NCBI RefSeq assembly: GCF_003634635.1
Contig: NZ_RBJB01000005.1
Coordinates: 62,001-126,000, forward strand
Direction: 5' to 3'
DNA from: Marinobacter nauticus
Lineage (GTDB): Bacteria > Pseudomonadota > Gammaproteobacteria > Pseudomonadales > Oleiphilaceae
DNA: 64,000 bases
A model generated the notes under the pieces. It made no database searches. It was not told where the DNA came from and worked only from the letters and a program-made list of their open reading frames with translations. Positions 19,722-30,263 of the stretch are shown here, piece after piece. Both the position numbers and the translations under genes were made by a program. Each line of letters begins with the position of its first letter. Positions within the stretch are counted from its first letter, which is position 1.

Positions 19722-21653
19722 ATGAAACGTCTGATCAGTGTTACCGTTCCTCTGCTGTCACTTGCGATCGCCGGCTGTGGTGATGAATCCGATGACCTGC
19801 CGGTTGATGGCCGGGAGTTCGATGGTGTTACCTACAGTGAGCGAGCGCCCTACCAGGGGCGGGTAATCGACGGTTACCTCAACGATGCCCGGGTCTGGCT
19901 GGATCTTGACGACAATGGCCAGTACACCGCAGGCCCTGTTGAGATTGAGCTGGACAGCGGTAATACCCACGTTCTGGAGAATGGCGAGCCAACCGTGATG
20001 AGTGGTCCCGGCGGGCGGTTCTCCATGGATGTATCCGCACTGGATGTTCCGTCATCCATCGGGGCAAACCTGGACCCAAGGGATTATCCGCTTTATGCCC
20101 TTGCCATCCCCGGGCAGACCCTGGAGGAGCGTAGCTACGGTGATGAGCCGGTCACTCGGGCGTTTTTGATGTCGGCCAGCCCCGGCGTCACCAATATTAC
20201 CCCACTGACTACGTTGGCCCGCTTCCGGAGCCTGGCCGGACAGTGGAATACTGAAAACCCGATTCCGGATAATCGGTTCGCTGATCTGGACGGTATCAAT
20301 CTGTGGAAGGACTATATCCTTGCCAATGACGACCGCGCTCACGCCTATGCCCGGGCGTTGGCGCGGTTCATGGCCAGCCAGATCCCTGATGGCTACAACG
20401 ATTACCTGGCCGGGAACGGCAGTGACGGCAGCGAGGCCAGCCTGTTACCGCGTGACGGTGTATATCTGCTTGGCTATTCCCTGGTTCAGAATGCTGATGA
20501 GGTTATTGCGATTGTCGATGCCAGAGTATCCGGTGGCAACTACGGCAATGTGGATACCGATACGCTGATACTGCCGGATGTTGATGTGGAGGTCAGCAAT
20601 CCCAGGCTGCTGGTCAGCCAGCGGATTTCGGCACGGCCAACCCGATCAGACACGCTGCCCACCAATACCTCGGATCTGGGCGCCTCGGCAGAATTGTCGT
20701 TTGAATACAGTGAAGGTGGCAGGCTGCTGGCTGTGTCCAGCCGGGGCTGCATGGGTATTTCGCTGCCTGAGATGGCCCGGTTGTTTCAGGCTGATGGCTA
20801 TATGACCAATCTGAAGACCCAGTGGCTGCCATCGTCCTCCCTTTCACCTCAAAGTGCCGTCTGGTACGACGAGGAGGGCGTGCACGAGCGCCTGGAGTTT
20901 GCCTGGGAGAATGGCACGGCCAGTCTTGATACGGTCACTACATGCCACGAGCAGACGCTCGGGGTAACGCCAGGGGGAACCGAGCTGGATGGCATTAGTG
21001 ATATCAGCTGGGTTTGGGACGATCAGGCGGGAACCCTGGTGGAGTCTGTGCCCAACAGGGCTGACCGCGAACTGAAGGTTGAGTCGGCCAATTCGCCAGC
21101 GGAAGTCCTGGATGGCGAACAGCCGCCCCTGGATCTGGTCAGTGGGTATCAGCTGACCGAGGGCGGTGGCCTGGAAGCAGGCGTTCAGTTTTCCGGTGGC
21201 GGCGCCTCCTGCGCGCCGCAGGGTGTTGCGCCTAACGATACCGAGCGCAACGGCCAGTATGCGACCCGGCTGTTTCCCTTCTCATTTACCAGTGACGTTG
21301 CCGCTTCCGATCTTTTCGGGGCAGGCGCCTATGAATACGATATTGATGATCGCAATGGCGTCTCTGTTGCCCGCTTGCTCCGGTTCCCGTTCCTGGATAT
21401 GGCGACCGCAAATCTGCCAGAAGTGGATTCCGCGAACGGGGCGTTCCAGTGGCAGCTGTTTTACGACGCACTGAACGGCGATGGCCTGGATCCTCAGCGT
21501 CCGAACCTGCTCAAGACGGCATATCTGGTCGATTTCCTGGCGACATCTGAGTGCGGCGACGGCCCTCTCGACCGGCCGGGCCGGGCGTATGCCACAGTGG
21601 AGTACGAGTACCAGACCCTCTCGGACTATCTGTTGGACAAGCTGTCGGAGTAA
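19722..21653 (+). CDS. Large predicted lipoprotein of unknown function
   Basis: The 643-residue protein starts with a lipoprotein signal peptide and lipobox IAGC (C19). After it, a segment reading GRVIDGYLNDARVWLDLDDN and GPGGRFSMDV resembles the small beta-sandwich repeat found at the start of many secreted marine-bacterial lipoproteins. The rest is acidic, beta-rich and matches no family I can name. Four cysteines lie in the second half. An ATG at 19710 is a possible alternative start but would leave four extra residues before the signal. It is monocistronic and borders the restriction operon. Confidence 0.75.
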   Translation: MKRLISVTVPLLSLAIAGCGDESDDLPVDGREFDGVTYSERAPYQGRVIDGYLNDARVWLDLDDNGQYTAGPVEIELDSGNTHVLENGEPTVMSGPGGRFSMDVSALDVPSSIGANLDPRDYPLYALAIPGQTLEERSYGDEPVTRAFLMSASPGVTNITPLTTLARFRSLAGQWNTENPIPDNRFADLDGINLWKDYILANDDRAHAYARALARFMASQIPDGYNDYLAGNGSDGSEASLLPRDGVYLLGYSLVQNADEVIAIVDARVSGGNYGNVDTDTLILPDVDVEVSNPRLLVSQRISARPTRSDTLPTNTSDLGASAELSFEYSEGGRLLAVSSRGCMGISLPEMARLFQADGYMTNLKTQWLPSSSLSPQSAVWYDEEGVHERLEFAWENGTASLDTVTTCHEQTLGVTPGGTELDGISDISWVWDDQAGTLVESVPNRADRELKVESANSPAEVLDGEQPPLDLVSGYQLTEGGGLEAGVQFSGGGASCAPQGVAPNDTERNGQYATRLFPFSFTSDVAASDLFGAGAYEYDIDDRNGVSVARLLRFPFLDMATANLPEVDSANGAFQWQLFYDALNGDGLDPQRPNLLKTAYLVDFLATSECGDGPLDRPGRAYATVEYEYQTLSDYLLDKLSE

Positions 21654-21926
21654 GACGGTTAGCGGGAAGGGTGATAGATGGTTGGTTTGTCGCCCTTTCA
21701 GGCAGCACAAAATGCTCGGCGTCAAGATAACGTTCAGTCTTTACGCGTCAAGAACGTCCTGCGGGGATGCACCGGACGTTAATCAGCTTGATTGAATGTC
21801 GCGGGCGGAATGTGACCTCGGGGTCGTTGAGGCAATTGCTGTTCAGTTGAGGGTGGATGTTCCCACATTGCTGTCAGACCCAGAAGTACAGCAGCCGTTA
21901 AATGCCCACCCAAACTAGGCTGCGAA
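21654..21926. other. Gene-free junction between core genes and the restriction operon
   Basis: These 273 bp hold no convincing gene, tRNA fragment or inverted repeat. They mark the downstream edge of the restriction operon. I looked for a copy of the tRNA-Leu 3' end here and did not see one. Confidence 0.5.
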
Positions 21927-23084
21927 TCAAATCGAGTTCATGGATTCGGGGTTAATTGGTGACCGGGCTTTCACCTGCTCCCATACTTCGCGCACTGGAC
22001 CTTTTAAAGACGCTTCCAAGCGGCACATTGCGTCTACCATAAAGTTAATCATTTCGTCCCACTGCTCTCGGTCATAAACATTTCCGACGGTTTCAGCCTT
22101 GATGCGACAAGCCCGTTTTTCGTCTAGGCGCTCCCACTCAAGTTCCCCGCCAAATGCGGTCTGGATTTCGTTTTTGCGCGCCGCCAAGGCTTCGAAAACC
22201 AGTTCATTCTCGGTTTTGTTGCCACGGTCAATATACAATTCAGCCCTTCCATACTGCTTGGTTGCAACGAAGTTGAAGCTAATTCCGCCCACCCCGGAAC
22301 CCGCACCGATCCAACTATAAACACCGGGACTAATGCTCTGATAAAGGTTGGATGGTGAGGCATTCATCGAATCAATCAGCCTGCCCCAGAACTCGCGACG
22401 AACAACATGCCGGTGCTTCTGTTCAACCTGATCTTCAATATCGTCTTGCGCCTTTTCCGCCATGCCGATCATGTATTCTTCCGTGTCTTGAGTAGGGATG
22501 ATCTGTTCGACGTTTAGAAACAGTTCTTCCCCCATGGCATACGGCGTGGCGCGAAAGCATTGCAGCCTTAATTTGAAATTCATCAACCACAGCACTGTGC
22601 TGGTAACTTCCTTGCGGAAATTCGCGGCGATTAACATGATCCGTTGGGTTACCCCTTTGTTCAGGGTAACTTCTGTAAAATCCTGATTCTCCAGAAATTC
22701 ACAGATTCGATCTTCAGCGTTCACTCCGGGTTCAGCTATATCCAGATACTTTTGAAAGATTTTCACAATGTTGGATTTAGATAGCCCGGAGCAATAGGAC
22801 GCATACTTGAGCGCCTGCCATGTCACATCACGACCAGAGTCATCCAGCTTGTTTTCAATGATGACTAAAGCGCCCTGTTTATCCAGCGCAAGAAGATCTA
22901 GACGTTCGTGCGTGGCATCAAATCCAGAAAACTCTTTCTGAATGATTAACAGGTCTTCTCCCAAAACGTCTGGTTGTTTGGCGATCCATTCTTGAAGATG
23001 GTCCCGCTCACGAAAACCCAGCGAAGAAAAGGTTTTTTGCTCAAGTCGTTGAATGCTGTTTGCTGATTTATTAATCCGATACAT
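21927..23084 (-). CDS. PD-(D/E)xK nuclease-like protein with DUF4268 C-terminus
   Basis: The 385-residue protein has an N-terminal half resembling NucS/EndoMS-type nuclease domains: D63 in RLDLLAL, E77-x-K79 in VIIENKL, and a QxxxY motif (QALKY) after it. The C-terminal half, with FWGRLIDSM and ELYIDRG, looks like DUF4268. A DNA-cleaving or DNA-binding role is inferred. It is the last gene of the minus-strand hsd operon, 3 bp after the metallopeptidase gene, so it is probably made together with the restriction enzyme. Its base composition is more AT-rich than the hsd genes. Confidence 0.8.
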   Translation of the reverse strand: MYRINKSANSIQRLEQKTFSSLGFRERDHLQEWIAKQPDVLGEDLLIIQKEFSGFDATHERLDLLALDKQGALVIIENKLDDSGRDVTWQALKYASYCSGLSKSNIVKIFQKYLDIAEPGVNAEDRICEFLENQDFTEVTLNKGVTQRIMLIAANFRKEVTSTVLWLMNFKLRLQCFRATPYAMGEELFLNVEQIIPTQDTEEYMIGMAEKAQDDIEDQVEQKHRHVVRREFWGRLIDSMNASPSNLYQSISPGVYSWIGAGSGVGGISFNFVATKQYGRAELYIDRGNKTENELVFEALAARKNEIQTAFGGELEWERLDEKRACRIKAETVGNVYDREQWDEMINFMVDAMCRLEASLKGPVREVWEQVKARSPINPESMNSI

Positions 23085-23087
23085 ACT

Positions 23088-23807
23088 TCAAATACTCAGC
23101 TTAAGTGCATATTCCCGCAACCACTCCCGGCACCGCTGATACTCCGGCAACACCCGCGCCACTTCCCGCCAGAACTCCGGTGAATGGTCATGGCGGATCA
23201 GGTGGCAGAGTTCGTGAATCACCACGTAATCCACCATCCGGTTCGGTGCCATCATGATTTGCCAGTTGAATTCCAGCTTTCCTTTGGCGGTGCAGCTGCC
23301 CCAGCGGGATTTGAAGGTGCGGATGCCAACTCCGGCAGGCTCCACGCCAACCATGGGCGCGAAGCGGTTCACTTTCTCCGTCAGCTTCTGTTCAGCTTGC
23401 CGTTTGTACCAGCGCACAAGGGCATTGCGGATCATGTGGGGTTGTTCGGTGCCGTTGGGTACGGTGACCACCAAACGTCCATTCAGCAGCTTCACAGGTG
23501 CGAAGTTTCCCGTTTCTACCTTCAGCCGGTAGTTACGCCCCAGATAATTGAAGGCTTCTCCAGACACATAGCGTTTGCTGCTGGCAGGTGTCATTTCCCG
23601 GTGCAGGGTGATCTTTTCTTTGATCCAGCGGCGTTTGGCTGCCAGTAGCTGGTCAATCTTTTCGGCAGGGGTGTTTACGGGCACCACCACAGACACGGCA
23701 CCGTCTTCCACGCGAATATCCGCAGACTTGCGGCGGTTGGTTCGGATGACTTCGGCAATGAAGCCGTTTGCGTCCCGGTATTCCGGTTTCTGTGCAGCTG
23801 CCATCAT
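23088..23807 (-). CDS. YgjP-like zinc metallopeptidase (DUF45, M48-type)
   Basis: The 239-residue protein carries the zinc motif HELCH (H198, E199, H202) followed by HDHSPEFW, where H208 is the likely third ligand. The preceding SRWGSCTAKGKLEFNW and PNRMVDYVVIHEL are hallmarks of the YgjP/DUF45 family. Its start overlaps the end of hsdR by 4 bp, so translation is coupled. Genes of this family are often seen beside hsdR, but the substrate is unknown; trimming or removal of the restriction subunit would be one possibility, and that is speculation. Confidence 0.87.
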   Translation of the reverse strand: MMAAAQKPEYRDANGFIAEVIRTNRRKSADIRVEDGAVSVVVPVNTPAEKIDQLLAAKRRWIKEKITLHREMTPASSKRYVSGEAFNYLGRNYRLKVETGNFAPVKLLNGRLVVTVPNGTEQPHMIRNALVRWYKRQAEQKLTEKVNRFAPMVGVEPAGVGIRTFKSRWGSCTAKGKLEFNWQIMMAPNRMVDYVVIHELCHLIRHDHSPEFWREVARVLPEYQRCREWLREYALKLSI

Positions 23808-26800
23808 TTGAACTTGTTCTTTGCTAGTTCCATGAATCGGTCCTGAACCACGTTAACCAGTGCTTTCTCACCGAAGGAACAGTCCAGAACGGCACGTTTG
23901 ATTTCTTTCTTCATCCGCTTCACTTCGTCCGGCTTGCTGAAGAAATCCACAATCTGGGTGGCTTCGTCGAACATGCTGACAAGGTCCTGACTGGTTGCCT
24001 TGATCTCGTCGTGTACGGCTTCGCTGATGGCATCTTCACCGGCATGGCTGGTCACTTCTGCCATCAGGATGTTGTAGAATGCGAATTCGGTTTCACTCAG
24101 CCCCAGATCATCTGCCGCCTGCTTGTGCTCGGACTCCATGCTATCGACCATCTGAAGCAACATGTCCAGTTGTTGATCCCACTTGCCCGCCGTCTTTTCG
24201 ATTATGTCCCGCAGGCGAAGACTCAGGGATTTGTAGTATTCCGGGTCTTCGTCCAGATTCACCGTGATGTGGTGCTTGATGGCGCTTTCGATTTCGGATG
24301 CGCGGGATTCGGGGGATTTGATTTGCTCCACCGTTTCCTTGAAGTTTGCTGCCATCAGGTCCACGGGCGGAATCTTCGGGTCTACCCCGGTGCTGATGAT
24401 GTGTTCGTCCACCAGCTGGCGGACTTTCGCCCCGGCATCGCTGATGTTCAGCCCGGGATCACGGTAGCGGTTGCGGGCGGCGTTCTGAACCTTGCCCCAT
24501 AGCTTCAGGTCTGGAATGAACGGCTTGGCGGCGGTGTCCGGCAAAATCACTTCCATCTGCTTGGCGAACTTCCTGAACGCCAGTTCGAACTGCTGGCGGG
24601 TGTCTTCATCCTTGAGGTACAGCACGTAATCATCTACACCTGTGCCTTTAACATCGGAAAAAATAGCAGCCACACGGGTGTGAGCCGCTTTCAGGCGCGG
24701 TATCTCGTCCTTCAGGGTGTGGTAGGTGCCTTCCACGTCCTCACTACTGAACTGCTTCAGGGCATCGGTCAGGTAGTCGGACAGCCCGTAGTAATCCACC
24801 ACGTAACCGCAGGCTTTGCCCTTATAGGTCCGGTTCACCCGTGCGATTGACTGCATCAACGTATGATCCTTCAGGCTCCGGTCGATATACATCACCTGTG
24901 CAATGGGCGCATCGAAGCCAGTCAGCAGCATATCCTTCACAATCAGGAAACTGGTGGGGTCTTCATCCATGGGTTTGGTGAAGTTCCTGATCACCTGTTT
25001 CTGGTGCGCGCTGTCGGTGTACTTGCTGAGGTATGCCGGGTCGTTGTGGGTGCCGGAGATGATCACTTCCGAAGGGGGCGCTTCCAGGTCGTCCAGGGTC
25101 TTCTTGAACACCGTGGCGGCATGGCGACTGCCCACCACAATCATGGCTTTGAAGCCGTTGGGCTGAATCTTCTCCCGGTAATGCTTCAGCAGGTCGATGC
25201 ATACCCAGCGAATGCGGGCAGGGGCTTCCCTTACTGCGCGCTCCACACCGTACTTCTTCTTGATTTCCCGCTTTTCGTCGTCGCTTTTGTCTTTGAAGTA
25301 TTCTTCAAACAGCGCGTCCAGCGAATCGCCCACCACATCGCTCTGGACCTGGCGACCTTCGTAGATGATGCGCACGGTGGCACCGTCATCCACGGCTTCG
25401 TTGATCTTGTACTTGTCGATGTAACCGCCAAAGGCTTTGTCCATCTTCTGGGACTTCAGCAGGGGCGTACCGGTAAAGCCGATCTTGGGTGCGTTGGGCA
25501 GGGCGGCGTTGATGGTCATTGCCAGCCCGCCAAACTGGGTGCGGTGGGCTTCGTCCGCCAGCACGATGATCTTTTCACTGGGGTTCAGGTCGGTGAAGTC
25601 GCCTTCCTGTTCTGCTTCCTGAAACTTCTGCACCATGGCGGTCACAATGTCGGAAGAATCCTTTGATAACAGGTCCTTCAGGTCGGCAACCGATCTGGCG
25701 TTGTGGATGGTTTCATTCTGGGCATCCCGGAAGGTCTTGGAAAGTTGACCATCCAGCTGGGTGCGGTCGGTGACGAACACCAGTTTGTACTGCTTTAGCT
25801 CCGGGTCACGGCGCATCTTTACTGCCAGCATGACCATTGTCAGGGACTTTCCGGACCCTTGGGTATGCCAGACTACCCCGGACTTTTCTTTGCGCGTGGT
25901 GCCAGTCTTGAGGCGTTCTATGACCTTGTTCACCGCCCGGTATTGCTGATACCGGGCTACCTTCTTGATTAGGCGACCATCCACCGGTTCAAACAGGGTG
26001 AAGTTCTGCATCAGGTCCAGAAAGCTGGCGGGGGTGAACATGCCAGCAAGCAGACGTTGTTGCGGTGTGACCTCGCTGGAACTACCGGAAGCAGCTGAAT
26101 CGACACCGGCAGCCACCTGCTTGGCGGCAACCAGATACTCCGGTGAGGGCACATCACCTGCCTTGTGGCTGCTTGAGGCAGTCCCGGTCGAGATAAAGTC
26201 GGGTTGATGAGCCATCGCCCGAATGTCGGCATCGGTGTACGGGTAAGCATCCTTCCAGTCGCCATAATGCTGCGCACTGGAACTGATGGTGCCCACCTTC
26301 GCCTGATCCCGACAGGTAGACACCATCAGTTGGTTGTACCAGAACAGTTTCTGGGCACCTTCATCGTCTTCCGGGTTGCGCAGGTTGGCGTAACGGCGCA
26401 GCTGGTTGATACCTTCGGCTACAGCATCGGCAATATAAGGCGATTTACACTCAATCACCGCCAGCGGCAAGCCGTTCACGAAGCAGACAACATCCGGGAT
26501 GATGTTCTGGTTGATGCCTTCAACCTTGAACTGGTTGGTGCATACAAATTCGTTGTTCTCAGGGGTGTCGAAGTCGATGACCTTGACCGTCTGCCCCTTG
26601 CGACCGGCACCCAGGTCCTGTTCAACGGACAGGTAGTTCACCAGCAGGTCGTAGATAGACTGGTTGTACTCCATCAAACCCGCGTGATTCGGGTGGGTGA
26701 ATTCGCGGATGACTTTCCTTAGGTTTTCGTCACTGATCCAGGGGTTCAACCGGACCACGGCAGCTTTCAGGCGCTTGGACAGCACCACGTCCCGGTAGTA

Positions 26801-26935
26801 GCCTCGTTCGCCTGCAGGTGAGCCATCCACAGGCAGAACCGGTGCGAGGTCTGCACCGGGCAAGTGGGTCCATCCAAGGCGGGTCAGTTGTTCAATGGCG
26901 GGCAGTTCGACTTTTTCGATTTCATCCTGAAACAT
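23804..26935 (-). CDS. hsdR: Type I restriction enzyme R subunit
   Basis: The 1043-residue motor and nuclease subunit cuts unmethylated foreign DNA after ATP-driven translocation. The nuclease site is D148 with E162-x-K164 in AVIECKSP. The superfamily 2 helicase core follows with the Walker A motif HTQGSGKS near 357-364, the DEAH box at 461-464 and the later ARVNRTYKGKACGYVVDY. Length is normal and no frameshift is apparent, so it should be functional. It lies 18 bp after hsdS. Confidence 0.95.
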   Translation of the reverse strand: MFQDEIEKVELPAIEQLTRLGWTHLPGADLAPVLPVDGSPAGERGYYRDVVLSKRLKAAVVRLNPWISDENLRKVIREFTHPNHAGLMEYNQSIYDLLVNYLSVEQDLGAGRKGQTVKVIDFDTPENNEFVCTNQFKVEGINQNIIPDVVCFVNGLPLAVIECKSPYIADAVAEGINQLRRYANLRNPEDDEGAQKLFWYNQLMVSTCRDQAKVGTISSSAQHYGDWKDAYPYTDADIRAMAHQPDFISTGTASSSHKAGDVPSPEYLVAAKQVAAGVDSAASGSSSEVTPQQRLLAGMFTPASFLDLMQNFTLFEPVDGRLIKKVARYQQYRAVNKVIERLKTGTTRKEKSGVVWHTQGSGKSLTMVMLAVKMRRDPELKQYKLVFVTDRTQLDGQLSKTFRDAQNETIHNARSVADLKDLLSKDSSDIVTAMVQKFQEAEQEGDFTDLNPSEKIIVLADEAHRTQFGGLAMTINAALPNAPKIGFTGTPLLKSQKMDKAFGGYIDKYKINEAVDDGATVRIIYEGRQVQSDVVGDSLDALFEEYFKDKSDDEKREIKKKYGVERAVREAPARIRWVCIDLLKHYREKIQPNGFKAMIVVGSRHAATVFKKTLDDLEAPPSEVIISGTHNDPAYLSKYTDSAHQKQVIRNFTKPMDEDPTSFLIVKDMLLTGFDAPIAQVMYIDRSLKDHTLMQSIARVNRTYKGKACGYVVDYYGLSDYLTDALKQFSSEDVEGTYHTLKDEIPRLKAAHTRVAAIFSDVKGTGVDDYVLYLKDEDTRQQFELAFRKFAKQMEVILPDTAAKPFIPDLKLWGKVQNAARNRYRDPGLNISDAGAKVRQLVDEHIISTGVDPKIPPVDLMAANFKETVEQIKSPESRASEIESAIKHHITVNLDEDPEYYKSLSLRLRDIIEKTAGKWDQQLDMLLQMVDSMESEHKQAADDLGLSETEFAFYNILMAEVTSHAGEDAISEAVHDEIKATSQDLVSMFDEATQIVDFFSKPDEVKRMKKEIKRAVLDCSFGEKALVNVVQDRFMELAKNKFK

Positions 26936-26953
26936 ATCGGGGCAGGTGCCGGG

Positions 26954-28216
26954 TTAGGCAACCGCTGACTCCTTTTGATCAATTTTGACCCTGACTTTGC
27001 CGGTTAAAAGGTCTTGCATGAGGGCTGCTTTGATGCACTTGAATTTTTGATATCTGCTATTGAGTACTTCTATATTGTTGTCTATTGACTCGATTCGGGT
27101 AGCTATTTCTTTTTGCTCTTGCACTGAAGGGCGCGGAACAAGAATATCTTTAATATTCTGTGCATTGATATTGATGTTCGAGCTACCTTGAGTAATCGAT
27201 GACAGCTGATCTTGGCAAATGTCCGATTCGTAGCAGTATCCAATGAAGCGGTTGGTACAAAGTTCGGTACTGAACCGGAAGCGAATTATGTAAGATGCAA
27301 AAACAGCCTCATCTCCTGATTCATATATTCCATATCGCCCGATAGCCCCGCTTCTTGCAAAAAGAAAGTCTCCTTTACTGATCTTGTACGCTTCTTTGTC
27401 TGCGTCAGATATTTCCATCCTTGGCATATCCGCGAATGATATTTTTGGGTTAGACATATCGGTTATGCGAACAACATAGGTGCCACGTTCGCTATATTTT
27501 TCCTTCGAGTAATATCCCTGCTTGTGCTCAACAGTGAGGTCTCCAATCCTAACCACGGTCCACTGCTTGGGAATCCGCCCCACTGGCGAATCCTTAAACT
27601 CCGTGTGCCCAATCCCTTTAGTCAACAGCTCCTGCATCATGCCGGTTTTCAGGTCTTTCAGCTTGTCGATCTGTGCGCGTGTTTTTTCGATCACGTCATC
27701 GACGGAGAACAGGATGGCTGCGATTTTTTGTTGTTCGAAGAGAGGGGGGAAAGCTACATCTAGCGTTTTCAGGTATTCCGTGGGAACTCGCCGTTGACCA
27801 GCCGAGCCGGTCATATTTACTGCACCTTTGAGACGAAAGTCTTCGGAATTGGTGAATTGGTAAAGAAATTTCGCGCTAGAGTTTTTTCTTGCTCGCAATA
27901 CATGGAACTCCGTGCTGCCGAAGCCCACGCCATTCCTCAAGCCTTGGACAAAACCGCCTTTCCCGTTTTCAAAGCAAGGAGTGATCTTGGCGACTAAGAC
28001 GTCTCCATTTTGGAAGCTGGTAAATCCTTTTGAAACCTGCCCGTAAGATGCAGTACGAATATTCCTCACAACAGCATTATTCGATACGTCTTCCATTTTG
28101 ATGAATGAGACGGGAGTATCTGTATTCATCTCTGATCGTTGTGCCAATCTGGGGTTAATGTCACTGAAGTCAGTGAGAGTGCCGACAGACCAGTCATCAG
28201 GAACAGTATTACTCAT
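26954..28216 (-). CDS. hsdS: Type I restriction-modification specificity subunit
   Basis: The 420-residue subunit determines the recognised DNA sequence. It has the two-domain architecture of the family: target-recognition domain 1 (about 1-155), a helical spacer with [19 protein letters not shown], target-recognition domain 2 (about 215-365) and a second spacer with [16 protein letters not shown]. The two domains differ, so a bipartite asymmetric target is expected. Its start overlaps the end of hsdM by 8 bp. It is more AT-rich than hsdM and hsdR, common for these exchangeable subunits. Confidence 0.94.
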   Translation of the reverse strand: MSNTVPDDWSVGTLTDFSDINPRLAQRSEMNTDTPVSFIKMEDVSNNAVVRNIRTASYGQVSKGFTSFQNGDVLVAKITPCFENGKGGFVQGLRNGVGFGSTEFHVLRARKNSSAKFLYQFTNSEDFRLKGAVNMTGSAGQRRVPTEYLKTLDVAFPPLFEQQKIAAILFSVDDVIEKTRAQIDKLKDLKTGMMQELLTKGIGHTEFKDSPVGRIPKQWTVVRIGDLTVEHKQGYYSKEKYSERGTYVVRITDMSNPKISFADMPRMEISDADKEAYKISKGDFLFARSGAIGRYGIYESGDEAVFASYIIRFRFSTELCTNRFIGYCYESDICQDQLSSITQGSSNININAQNIKDILVPRPSVQEQKEIATRIESIDNNIEVLNSRYQKFKCIKAALMQDLLTGKVRVKIDQKESAVA

Positions 28217-29933
28217 ACCCCAGCTCCTTCAGATAGCCCTTCATCAAGCTCTCTGCCTCAGTCAACTGCTCATCCAGCTCGTGCAATGACACCCGGTACT
28301 TGTCCCACCACCGCTCTAGCTGGGTGATCACTTTGGCATCTTCATCGCCAACGGCTTCCCGGATAGCTTCTTTGGCGTCGATCTCCGGCTTGAAGTCGTA
28401 GTAGTCAGAATCCCGCTTCACAAACACCGTGGACACGTCGAAGTCTTCCAAAATTTCTTCCCGGATGTACTCGCTTTCTACTTCCCGAACGGGAATGCCG
28501 CCGTGCAGGATGGCGCGCACGTCGAAGATTTCCGGGGGCGGGCTGGTGTCGGCGTAACGGCGGATGTTCAGGTTGTAATCGTTTTCGGCGATCTCAGCGA
28601 GGGTCACCACCTTCGAATAGCGTTTGATTTCGGCGTAGTTGTCGAAGCTCTGGACGATTTTTTCTATGTCCTGCTGGCGGAGCTTGTTCTGGTTCTTGCC
28701 TTCTTCGTATTCGAGTTCACTGTTGATGAATAGCACCTTGCCTTTGCGCTCTGCCGGTTTGTTCTTGTTGATGATCAACAGGCAGGCGGGAATGCCGGTG
28801 CCGTAAAACAGGGCAGCCGGTAAGCCAACCACGGCTTCCAGCAGGTCATCGTTCAGGATGCCCTGACGAATGACTTTCTCGCTGGCACCCCGGAACAGCA
28901 CACCGTGGGGCATCACCACCCCCATCATGCCTTCGGCGTTCAGGCTGGCGATCATGTGCTGGACGAACGCCAGGTCTCCGGCATCCTTGGGCGGTGTGCC
29001 GTAGGGGAAGCGACCATAGGAATCACTGTCCGCTTCTTCCTTCCCCCACTTCTTCAGGCTGAAGGGCGGGTTGGCAATCACCCGGTCAAAGGTCATCAGT
29101 TCCCCCTGCTGGGTGTGTTGCGGATCGCGCAGGGTGTCCCCCTTGCGAATGTCCGCACTGTAGACCCCATGCAGAAACATGTTCATCTTGCAGATTGCCC
29201 AGGTGTTCAGGTTCATCTCCTGACCGAACAGGGACAGGTTAGACGGGTTTTCACCATTGGCTGCAAGATGGTTCCGGGTCTGTACCAGCATGCCGCCAGA
29301 ACCAGCAGTGGGGTCGTAGATGCGCATACCGGCATGGGGCTTGAGCAGGGCAACCAGCAGCTGGACTACCTCAGACGGCGTGTAGAATTCCCCGCCTTTC
29401 TTACCGGCGCTGTCGGCGAACATCTTGATCAGGTATTCGTATGCAGTACCCAGCAGGTCAGGGCGCTCGAAGTCTTCGTTGCGCAAACGGTAGCGGCTGA
29501 AGTGGCTCAATAGGTCGCGCAGCTTTTTGTCAGACAGCTTGTTCTTGATGTTGAAGTCGATGGAAACCAGCACCCCTTCCAGAACGGGGTTGTATTCTTC
29601 GATGGCTTCCGTGGCAGTGTTCAGTTCAGAGCCAATGTCGTGCTTCAGGTCTTTGATAGCACCCCAACGCGCAATGGCTGGTATGTAGAAGGTCTTGTCG
29701 TATTCGTCTTCATCGTCCGCCAGCTCGCGGGCTTGGTCTTCGGTCTTGCCTTTGTCCATGTAGTACCGGACAACGCCTTCCTGTGCTTCTTCAAAGGCAT
29801 CCGACAGACGCTTCAGAAACATCATCCCGAAGATGTAATCCTTGTATTCGGATGCGTCCATATTGCCGCGCAGAATGTCGGCGGCTTCCCATAGAAAGGA
29901 TTCAAGTTGCTGAAGGGTGATGTTGTGGCTCAT
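28209..29933 (-). CDS. hsdM: Type I restriction-modification DNA methyltransferase subunit
   Basis: The 574-residue subunit makes N6-methyladenine in the recognition sequence. It has the N-terminal helical HsdM domain, the EFYTP block (182-186), the SAM-binding motif DPTAGSGG (207-214) and the catalytic NPPF (288-291) of adenine methyltransferases. It is the first gene of the five-gene minus-strand operon hsdM-hsdS-hsdR-peptidase-DUF4268. Putting the methylase first allows protection before restriction begins. Confidence 0.96.
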   Translation of the reverse strand: MSHNITLQQLESFLWEAADILRGNMDASEYKDYIFGMMFLKRLSDAFEEAQEGVVRYYMDKGKTEDQARELADDEDEYDKTFYIPAIARWGAIKDLKHDIGSELNTATEAIEEYNPVLEGVLVSIDFNIKNKLSDKKLRDLLSHFSRYRLRNEDFERPDLLGTAYEYLIKMFADSAGKKGGEFYTPSEVVQLLVALLKPHAGMRIYDPTAGSGGMLVQTRNHLAANGENPSNLSLFGQEMNLNTWAICKMNMFLHGVYSADIRKGDTLRDPQHTQQGELMTFDRVIANPPFSLKKWGKEEADSDSYGRFPYGTPPKDAGDLAFVQHMIASLNAEGMMGVVMPHGVLFRGASEKVIRQGILNDDLLEAVVGLPAALFYGTGIPACLLIINKNKPAERKGKVLFINSELEYEEGKNQNKLRQQDIEKIVQSFDNYAEIKRYSKVVTLAEIAENDYNLNIRRYADTSPPPEIFDVRAILHGGIPVREVESEYIREEILEDFDVSTVFVKRDSDYYDFKPEIDAKEAIREAVGDEDAKVITQLERWWDKYRVSLHELDEQLTEAESLMKGYLKELGYE

Positions 29934-30263
29934 TCAATGGATTCCATCTACTGCAATGAGCATGGGGCGTGTGGTGCCCATGCGGGTCAAAATGCCTTTG
30001 AGTGTAGCGGCGGGGGCGCACACGGGCAATGCTGCAGGAGAGTAGGGTATTGAATGAAGGCGACAAACAGCGTCGTTAGGTCAATAAAGGAAGAAATAGA
30101 AAGTGCGTATACGGGGCAGCCCAAGGTGGCTGAACTATCAGGGCAGAGTAGGGAAATAGAAATGGTTTAATCAGGTGTGTTAAAGTCGGGCTTTTCTAAC
30201 CCAAACACCTGTATATCTGAAGTCTGTAAGGTATTGATTCGACCATCCAATAGAGGAAAAGGA
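29934..30263. other. Intergenic region upstream of hsdM with two inverted repeats
   Basis: These 330 bp have no gene I can support. They hold a 7-bp inverted repeat GCATGGG/CCCATGC at 29960-29966 and 29977-29983, just upstream of the hsdM start, and a wider one CAGGTGT/ACACCTG at 30172-30178 and 30205-30211. Either could be an operator or a transcript hairpin; nothing in the sequence decides. The hsd operon promoter should lie here. Confidence 0.45.

Noticed and set aside
21654..21926. Possible att copy of the tRNA-Leu end at the far edge of the restriction operon
   Set aside because: Scanned for the tRNA-Leu 3' end and saw no matching stretch.
29960..29983. Inverted repeat GCATGGG/CCCATGC as a controller-protein site for the hsd operon
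   Set aside because: No controller gene is present and a 7-bp repeat occurs easily by chance; kept only as a note in the intergenic region.
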